A stretch of 57,305 bases of DNA from a bacterium (lineage in GTDB: Bacteria > Bacillota > Clostridia > Lachnospirales > Lachnospiraceae): positions 1 to 57,305 of the forward strand of contig SFRL01000019.1 in NCBI GenBank assembly GCA_004562765.1, given 5' to 3'. The position numbers and the translations under genes were made by a program. This document shows, piece by piece, positions 52,178 through 57,305 of the stretch; position 1 is the first letter of the stretch, and every line of letters begins with the position of its first letter. Below the pieces are notes generated by a model. It searched no databases, was not told where the DNA came from, and saw nothing but the letters and a program-made list of their open reading frames with translations.

Positions 52178-52276
52178 TACACCCTTTCGGGTATAAAGTC
52201 AAGTATATAACTTAAAAATATCACCGAAAGGGTATATTTTTATATTCACTTTGTTCTTTATACCCTTTCGGGTATA
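52178..52276. promoter_or_regulatory. Three HipB operators
   Basis: TACACCCTTTCGGGTATA (52178-52195), TATCACCGAAAGGGTATA (52219-52236) and TATACCCTTTCGGGTATA (52259-52276). The third is a perfect 18-bp palindrome, the others are one-sided variants. Centres are 41 and 40 bases apart, about four helical turns, so bound HipB dimers would lie on one face and could loop or polymerise. Confidence 0.88.
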
Positions 52277-52279
52277 TTT

Positions 52280-54808
52280 TTAATGTAAACGCAGCCGCTC
52301 CACCACACTCCTTTTTCCCATCTGCCGGTAGCAGACCGACGGAATGAGCACTGCCAAAACAAACAGTACCGGAAGGACGAGAAGTACCGGGGCGATCACA
52401 AAGTGATAGGTAAAAAACCACATCTGGTTTGCGATCGCATAGATCAGTACATAGCCCAGCAGGCTGCCCAGAGTCAGTGTAAAGAGCGCTGTGCCGCCGA
52501 TGTAGCAAAGCCCCTCTCCCACCAGCATGAGACGAAGCTGTTTTCCGGTCATGCCGACGGACTGCAGGACAGCAAACTCCCGGCGGCGCGTCTGGATGGA
52601 TGTGATGACGGCGTTGACAAAGTTCAGAATTCCGATCAATGCCAGGATCACACTCATACTGCACCCCACCATCAGAAACATCTGCTGCGTCTCCTTAAAT
52701 TCCTCCACATAAGTACCCTTGGAACGATAATCCATATTTGGATCCACAGTCTCACAATAATCCTGCACCCACTGCTCCACCTCGTTGTAACGGTCAGGAG
52801 CGGCATCAAATGCCAGCTTCATCGCCCCGGCAGTCCCGGTCTGGCGGACGAATTCATCCGCCGGCAACGTAAAATACACTTCGAACATGTGACTGTGCTG
52901 CGGCGAGAGCGCGTAGGGGATATTACCCAGCGCCAGCACCTCGTACTCCTTTGATTTACCATTGCCGAAATCGATCGTCACCTTGTCGCCGATGTCATAG
53001 AATTTTCCTTCTCCGGTGTCCAGCAGAGTCGTCGCCACCACATAATTACCGGTGGCAAATTTCTCCGGATCGATTTTGCCCTCCACAAGCTCCATTTTAT
53101 CAATGACAAACGAATCAATACCGTACAGATGGGAATCGATCAGACCTTCATCCAACATCTGTCGCGACTGCTCGATAATGTCCTGATAGTGAACAAGTTC
53201 TATGAACTCCTCCAGATTGTTTTTTGCTCGCGTGAGTGCAGGCTCATCCAGCTTGTGCTCGTATTCCTCCATGTAAACACAGCCACTGTCTGTCACGCCA
53301 TCCAGTTTTTTCACTTCTTCCACCAACTCCGGTGAAACCCCATCCAAAATACCCGAAAAGATCGACGGATTTGTGAGTGTCGCATCCGTCATATAAAAAT
53401 CAGACACGATCGAATTTTTTACATATTTATCCATGTCAAAACCGCTCACGATGGTCACTGTTCCGTTCAGCAGAATGAGCGACAGAGACAGGGAAAGAAT
53501 GACGGCTGCCGTCTTTTTTGGTGTCCGCCGGACATTGGCATACGCCATGGATAAGGGATGCACCGCTCTGCTCTTCCTGCTTTTTTTCTTTCCCATACCT
53601 GTCTGCTCTGTGTAGCGCACTGCATCAACCGGTGAAATACGACTCACAAAACGACAAGGGCGAATACAGCTCACCCACACTGTAACCAGCGTAAATACGG
53701 CGCTTCCCACGAAAATAACCGGGTTCGCGGAAACGACAAAGGTATCCCGGAATGCAGATACACGCATCACCAACGGAACGAGCCACATGGAGCACAGATA
53801 ACCGAGTACCAGCCCCGCCGGAATACCGATCGCACTGAGCAGCAGTGCCTGACGGCGCACGATCCGCCGCAGCTGCCGGTTTGTCGTTCCGATCGTCTTG
53901 AGCAGTCCATAGTAACGGATCTCGTTGCTGACCGAGATATAAAAAATGTTGTAAATGATCAGATAGCCGGACAGCATGATAACAAACAGTACACTTACAA
54001 GTATTGCGATCGTACCGGCATCCACCGTTGCGGAGGCATATGCCCAGTTGATACCCTCGTTGACAGAGCTATCAAACCCACAGCGCTCCTTCAACTCCTG
54101 CACCTGCTTTTCCAGATCCCAGGAATGAGAAAAATAAAGGGACGGATTGACTGAACCGCTGAATCTCGTCTGATCAAAATCCTTTTCCCTGCCTGTCTGC
54201 CAGACGGGAGCCACCTCATCACAGTATTCCCTTGACAAAAATGCCTCATTTGCCATCGCTACACTGTCCTGCTCCCAGAAACCGCACAGTGTAAAAACTT
54301 CGCTATATTTTTTACCGTTTGCAGTAAATTCCAACGGCACCTGCACACCGAGCTCATGGGGAAGCCCCAGCGCATCCAGCACCTTCGTGCTTGTAGCGAC
54401 ATCCATCTTTTCTACCGGAAGCGTTCCGGTCGTGGGCTCACAAAATCCCCACTTAGCGGATTTTTCTTCCGTGTAACGGATCTCAGTATAAGTCTTTTTC
54501 AGTGCTTCATTTTCCGCAGTTCCGATGATGATATTATAGGAAATATCCCGGATCTTCGGGTCCTCCAGCAGCTTTTCATACTGCTGCCAGGTCAGAAATT
54601 TAAAACCCGCGTGCGCACTGGTCCCCACCTGACGCATCGTCGATTGCTGCGTGGAATCGATGGCACTCATGCCGACAGAAAACACACTCGTAAAGAGCAC
54701 CGCCGTCAGGATGATGGCAACCACGGCGATGATATTTCGTGTTTTGCTGCTTCTCAATGAACGGATAGAAAGCTTACGGATCGCCTTCTTATTATTGACA
54801 TTAAGCAT
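52280..54808 (-). CDS. ABC transporter permease, FtsX/MacB type
   Basis: 842 residues from ATG 54808 (GCAGGTG upstream). Two FtsX domains: an N-terminal helix (NIIAVVAIILTAVLFTSVFSVGMSA), a large extracellular loop, three helices around 270-390, a second MacB-like loop and three C-terminal helices (MFLMVGCSMSVILALIGILNFVNAVITSIQTRRREFAVLQSVGMTGKQL). Such permeases act in antimicrobial-peptide resistance, lipoprotein or peptide export rather than solute uptake. It overlaps the ATPase gene by eight bases. Confidence 0.9.
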   Translation of the reverse strand: MLNVNNKKAIRKLSIRSLRSSKTRNIIAVVAIILTAVLFTSVFSVGMSAIDSTQQSTMRQVGTSAHAGFKFLTWQQYEKLLEDPKIRDISYNIIIGTAENEALKKTYTEIRYTEEKSAKWGFCEPTTGTLPVEKMDVATSTKVLDALGLPHELGVQVPLEFTANGKKYSEVFTLCGFWEQDSVAMANEAFLSREYCDEVAPVWQTGREKDFDQTRFSGSVNPSLYFSHSWDLEKQVQELKERCGFDSSVNEGINWAYASATVDAGTIAILVSVLFVIMLSGYLIIYNIFYISVSNEIRYYGLLKTIGTTNRQLRRIVRRQALLLSAIGIPAGLVLGYLCSMWLVPLVMRVSAFRDTFVVSANPVIFVGSAVFTLVTVWVSCIRPCRFVSRISPVDAVRYTEQTGMGKKKSRKSRAVHPLSMAYANVRRTPKKTAAVILSLSLSLILLNGTVTIVSGFDMDKYVKNSIVSDFYMTDATLTNPSIFSGILDGVSPELVEEVKKLDGVTDSGCVYMEEYEHKLDEPALTRAKNNLEEFIELVHYQDIIEQSRQMLDEGLIDSHLYGIDSFVIDKMELVEGKIDPEKFATGNYVVATTLLDTGEGKFYDIGDKVTIDFGNGKSKEYEVLALGNIPYALSPQHSHMFEVYFTLPADEFVRQTGTAGAMKLAFDAAPDRYNEVEQWVQDYCETVDPNMDYRSKGTYVEEFKETQQMFLMVGCSMSVILALIGILNFVNAVITSIQTRRREFAVLQSVGMTGKQLRLMLVGEGLCYIGGTALFTLTLGSLLGYVLIYAIANQMWFFTYHFVIAPVLLVLPVLFVLAVLIPSVCYRQMGKRSVVERLRLH

Positions 54809-55478
54809 TGTGATCACCTGCGATTCTTCCGTCCTCAATGCGGATGATGCGGTCTGCCATCTGCGCGATCTCCTCATTGTGCGTGATCATGACGATCGTC
54901 TGGGAAAACTGCTCACTCGTCACCTTCAACAATCCCATCACATCCAGACTCGTGCGGCTGTCGAGGTTTCCGGTCGGCTCATCCGCGAGAATGATCGCGG
55001 GCTTTGAAGCAAGTGCCCGGGCGATCGCCACGCGCTGCTGCTGTCCGCCGGAGAGCTGGCTGGGCAGGCTCTCTTTTTTCTCCTGCAGACCAAGCGTCTC
55101 TATAATGTGCTCGATATGGGCGCGGTCCACCCGGTTTCCGTCCAGCTCGATGGGAAGCACGATATTCTCGTAGACGTTGAGCACCGGAACGAGATTATAG
55201 CTCTGAAACACAAAGCCGATCTTGCGCCTGCGAAAGATGGTAAGTTCATCATCACCCAGCGAAAAAATATCTTTTCCCTCCACCAGTACTTTTCCATCTG
55301 TCGGACGGTCAAGTCCGCCGAGCATATGTAACAGTGTTGATTTTCCACTGCCGCTCGTCCCGACGATCGCCGCAAATTCACCATCCTCCACGGACAGATT
55401 GACCCCGTCCAGTGCGCGGACCATCGTGTCGCCGCTGCCATAATACTTTTTTAAATCTGTTGTCTGTAAGATCTGCAT
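54801..55478 (-). CDS. ABC transporter ATPase, MacB/LolD type
   Basis: 225 residues from ATG 55478 (GGAGG upstream). Walker A GTSGSGKST, Q-loop FQSYNLVPVLNV, signature LSGGQQQRVAIARAL, Walker B IILADEPTGNLDS, H-loop VMITHNEEIA, the full set of the MacB/LolD/FtsE group. Partner of the FtsX-type permease. Confidence 0.95.
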   Translation of the reverse strand: MQILQTTDLKKYYGSGDTMVRALDGVNLSVEDGEFAAIVGTSGSGKSTLLHMLGGLDRPTDGKVLVEGKDIFSLGDDELTIFRRRKIGFVFQSYNLVPVLNVYENIVLPIELDGNRVDRAHIEHIIETLGLQEKKESLPSQLSGGQQQRVAIARALASKPAIILADEPTGNLDSRTSLDVMGLLKVTSEQFSQTIVMITHNEEIAQMADRIIRIEDGRIAGDHNA

Positions 55479-55496
55479 AGTATCCTCCAAAAAAAA

Positions 55497-55531
55497 TAGT
55501 GTATGTAAAAGTTTCCTTCTTACATACACTA
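55497..55531 (-). promoter_or_regulatory. Leader hairpin before the ABC transporter
   Basis: Minus strand TAGTGTATGTAA and TTACATACACTA (arms 55531-55520 and 55508-55497, 12 perfect pairs, 11-base loop) followed by eight T and then GGAGG of the ATPase gene. This is a terminator-like hairpin in the leader, or an operator of the GntR/PadR kind. A TATTAT-type -10 lies just upstream. Confidence 0.7.
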
Positions 55532-55611
55532 CTATAATACATCATTCTTTCCAGATTCTTTCAAAAAAGTGACAGTTTTGACACAATTACTGCATTATAC
55601 CGGAAAACCGC

Positions 55612-56622
55612 CTAAAAACGGATCACTACATTTAATGCTTCATTTACTTGTTCTGCTTTTTCGATCGCCTGCGGCAATTCCTCCCATGGATATTCATGTG
55701 TGATAATGGATTCAATGTCCCATGTTCCACTTTTCATGATCTTCATGACATCCCGCACATCTTCCGGTAAATATCCACCGGAACCAATCAGGGCATGCTG
55801 TGCAAAAGTCATGGACAAGATATCCACCGGACGCTTTCCTGCAAGAACCGCAACAACCACCATACGGCTCTCAATCTTTCCCATCTCCTGATACAATTCT
55901 AAAATGCTCTCTGGACCAGCTGCGTCGATATAAATATCCACATCAGCAGTCATTCCTTTTAGAGAAGGTGCTTCGCCAAAGTATTCTACTGCCTGACTCT
56001 TTAAATTCTCTTTTCCGTTATTGCAAACCGCAAAACCTAATTTTTTCGCCTTTTCCAGTCGAAAGTCTGAATGGTCACAGATCATCACTTTTTCACAGCC
56101 AAAATACTTTAATGCTATGGCCGCTGCAATTCCTATCGTTCCTGCCCCGAATACGATTGCTTTCTCGCCTTGACCCGGCATGGATCGCCTGGCAGCACGA
56201 CAGCCCACGGTAAATGGTTCTATCAGACTTGCCACCCTTGATGTGATACTGTCACTTACCGGATACACCTGCTCATTCAGCCTGGCATTCGGAATCAACA
56301 CATATTCCGAGAAACCGCCTACAGTTCCCGCACGTTTCGGATCACCTTTGGCAAGTCTGGGATAAGGATATACTCGGTCTCCAACGCGGATATCCTTTAC
56401 ATTCTTTCCGACTTGAACAACTTCGGAAACCATTTCATGTCCAAACTCCCCACCCACTGTAACCCGGTGTCCCGTATTAGGACCATGCATATAAACAGCC
56501 ACATCCGTTCCGCAAATACTGGAATACAGATTGCGTACCACAATGTCATTATCACCGGCCTGCGGTGTCTCAAGCTCTGTCATCAAGATATTTTTTTGTC
56601 CATTATAAATTGCTGCTCTCAT
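55612..56622 (-). CDS. Zinc-dependent alcohol dehydrogenase family protein
   Basis: 336 residues from ATG 56622 (AAAGGG upstream). MDR fold: catalytic zinc Cys in YSSICGTDVAVY, GHEMVSEVVQVG, and the Rossmann motif VFGAGTIGIAAAIALKYFG with a following CDHSDFRLEKAKKLG. The four-cysteine structural zinc lobe is absent; that region reads PYPRLAKGDPKRAG. NAD(P)-dependent dehydrogenase; substrate unknown, perhaps a polyol or sugar. It lies 11 bases after a small membrane protein gene. Confidence 0.88.
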   Translation of the reverse strand: MRAAIYNGQKNILMTELETPQAGDNDIVVRNLYSSICGTDVAVYMHGPNTGHRVTVGGEFGHEMVSEVVQVGKNVKDIRVGDRVYPYPRLAKGDPKRAGTVGGFSEYVLIPNARLNEQVYPVSDSITSRVASLIEPFTVGCRAARRSMPGQGEKAIVFGAGTIGIAAAIALKYFGCEKVMICDHSDFRLEKAKKLGFAVCNNGKENLKSQAVEYFGEAPSLKGMTADVDIYIDAAGPESILELYQEMGKIESRMVVVAVLAGKRPVDILSMTFAQHALIGSGGYLPEDVRDVMKIMKSGTWDIESIITHEYPWEELPQAIEKAEQVNEALNVVIRF

Positions 56623-56633
56623 ATTACGCCCTT

Positions 56634-57002
56634 TCATTTTAAGCCCTTGCAAAGAGGGATCAGACACAACAATACGATAATTCCTACAAGTCCAATGATG
56701 ATACCCGGAACCATATTGTTCCATACCATACAGAAGCACATGCCAACTCCCAATGCCAATGCACCGATCACACCGATCACTACTGTAAGTACTGCCTTAC
56801 CTGTAATCTTGATCGGAGCCTTGTTTTCCATCTTTCTCCAAACGATAACAGTGATCAATGCAAACACAAGACCAACACAACCTACTACAATTCCGGGTTT
56901 GAACGCATTCCACTCTTCGATCATCGCCATGCACATACCCAGTGCAAAGAAAATACAACTGATTGTTCCCAAGATCATTGCCACAAAATTACTTTTTTTC
57001 AT
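56634..57002 (-). CDS. Small membrane protein with four helices
   Basis: 122 residues from ATG 57002 (GGAGG nine bases upstream). Four hydrophobic segments (VAMILGTISCIFFALGMCMAM, PGIVVGCVGLVFALITVIVW, VLTVVIGVIGALALGVGMCFCMVW, PGIIIGLVGIIVLLCLIPLC) in two similar halves, each with Gly-x-x-Pro-Gly-Ile. Internal duplication is likely. Function unknown. Confidence 0.78.
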   Translation of the reverse strand: MKKSNFVAMILGTISCIFFALGMCMAMIEEWNAFKPGIVVGCVGLVFALITVIVWRKMENKAPIKITGKAVLTVVIGVIGALALGVGMCFCMVWNNMVPGIIIGLVGIIVLLCLIPLCKGLK

Positions 57003-57003
57003 T

Positions 57004-57153
57004 TTACTCATCCTCCTCCACTTTTTCAAGAAAAGTATCCACAAAACCTTCCTCGATTCTCTTATAGCCGCTTACCACTGCATCCTCAATTTTCTGATAA
57101 GCTTCTACCACCTTTTCTCCGATCTTACCTGTCTTTAATTTGTACTCACTCAT
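57004..57153 (-). CDS. Small charged protein upstream of the membrane protein
   Basis: 49 residues from ATG 57153, preceded by GAAAGGATG; the stop lies two bases before the next start. It is amphipathic and charged (SEYKLKTGKIGEKVVEAYQK ... VEEDE) with a KIGEKVVEAYQKIEDAV pattern I remember from small Lachnospiraceae proteins found next to such membrane genes. Probable first gene of the operon with the membrane protein and dehydrogenase. Confidence 0.7.
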   Translation of the reverse strand: MSEYKLKTGKIGEKVVEAYQKIEDAVVSGYKRIEEGFVDTFLEKVEEDE

Positions 57154-57208
57154 TTTTCTTTCATCCTTTCATTGTTTGCTTTTTGTTTTGATGGCTGTAT
57201 CATACCCC

Positions 57209-57256
57209 TGAAGTGCTATACTAATGTTGTAACAGGAGTGGCTAATAAGATATAAT
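57209..57256 (+). promoter_or_regulatory. Promoter, and possible IS left end
   Basis: TTGTAA (57227-57232), 18-base spacer, TATAAT (57251-57256). TGAAGTGC at 57209 could be the left terminal repeat of an IS3-type element, whose ends start TGA; the other end is outside the window. Confidence 0.35.
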
Positions 57257-57285
57257 CAATCTCATAAAGAAAAGAGGTACACATT

Positions 57286-57305
57286 ATGCCACAGAGTTAC
57301 ACACC
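57286..57305 (+). CDS. Start of a probable IS3-family transposase (partial)
   Basis: Only six codons (MPQSYT) lie in the window, after AGAGG. The start MPQSYTP is one I associate with IS3-type OrfA proteins of Lachnospiraceae, and the next residues would decide it. Too short for certainty. Confidence 0.35.

Noticed and set aside
1..57305. tRNA genes, CRISPR arrays and known riboswitches
   Set aside because: I found no cloverleaf with a GTTCGA-type T loop, no regularly spaced direct repeats and no leader matching a riboswitch core I know.

Overview
The window looks like a chromosomal segment of a spore-forming member of the Clostridia, most likely family Lachnospiraceae. The reasons are the hrcA-grpE-dnaK-dnaJ heat-shock operon with a CIRCE element, the block lepA-hemW and gpr-spoIIP next to rpsT-holA, the spore protease and engulfment genes, a PerR/[FeFe]-hydrogenase/rubrerythrin operon, strong GGAGG ribosome binding sites and moderate G+C. 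Most genes lie on the minus strand.

Layout (window coordinates). 1-6.7 kb: nifS-like cysteine desulfurase, rsmE, prmA, a periplasmic-binding/GGDEF protein, a membrane-anchored XRE regulator and a small C-terminal J-domain protein. 6.8-11.8 kb: dnaJ, dnaK, grpE, hrcA behind a sigma-A promoter and CIRCE. 11.9-13.7 kb: thioesterase and an AAA ATPase with a nuclease-like tail. 13.9-25 kb: hemW, lepA, a secreted C39-like protein, an EAL protein, spoIIP, gpr, divergent rpsT, holA and a MATE pump. 25-28.2 kb: hcp, its ferredoxin partner and a divergent Crp/Fnr regulator (nitrosative stress). 28.2-30 kb: ECF sigma/anti-sigma with two membrane proteins. 30.2-36 kb: DHH phosphoesterase, then a lipoprotein, a binding lipoprotein and a hybrid histidine kinase.

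36-43.5 kb is accessory. Two AAA-ATPase/PD-(D/E)XK paralogues in direct orientation, one intact and one broken by an internal deletion, flank an unrecognised 818-residue protein, a GNAT-like protein, and a module that I rate the most interesting thing here: a promoter-driven, apparently structured RNA of about 180 nt, an intrinsic terminator, then a gene for a PBECR4-like (barnase/EndoU/colicin/RelE-like) putative ribonuclease. The order promoter / structured RNA / terminator / toxin-like nuclease copies the logic of type III toxin-antitoxin loci, but the protein is not ToxN-like and the RNA has no long tandem repeats.

43.6-57.3 kb: a GHKL histidine kinase convergent with a LytTR regulator; PerR with a perfect operator, followed by an in-frame fusion of [FeFe] hydrogenase to a rubredoxin-rubrerythrin-rubredoxin protein that also has its own internal ribosome binding site; a Fic protein; a nitroreductase remnant; a tripartite HipB-HipS-HipT toxin-antitoxin locus with three evenly spaced operators; a MacB/FtsX-type ABC transporter behind a leader hairpin; an alcohol dehydrogenase with two small membrane or charged proteins; and the first codons of a probable IS3-family transposase at the right edge.

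All function calls rest on reading motifs and gene order; no database search was possible.
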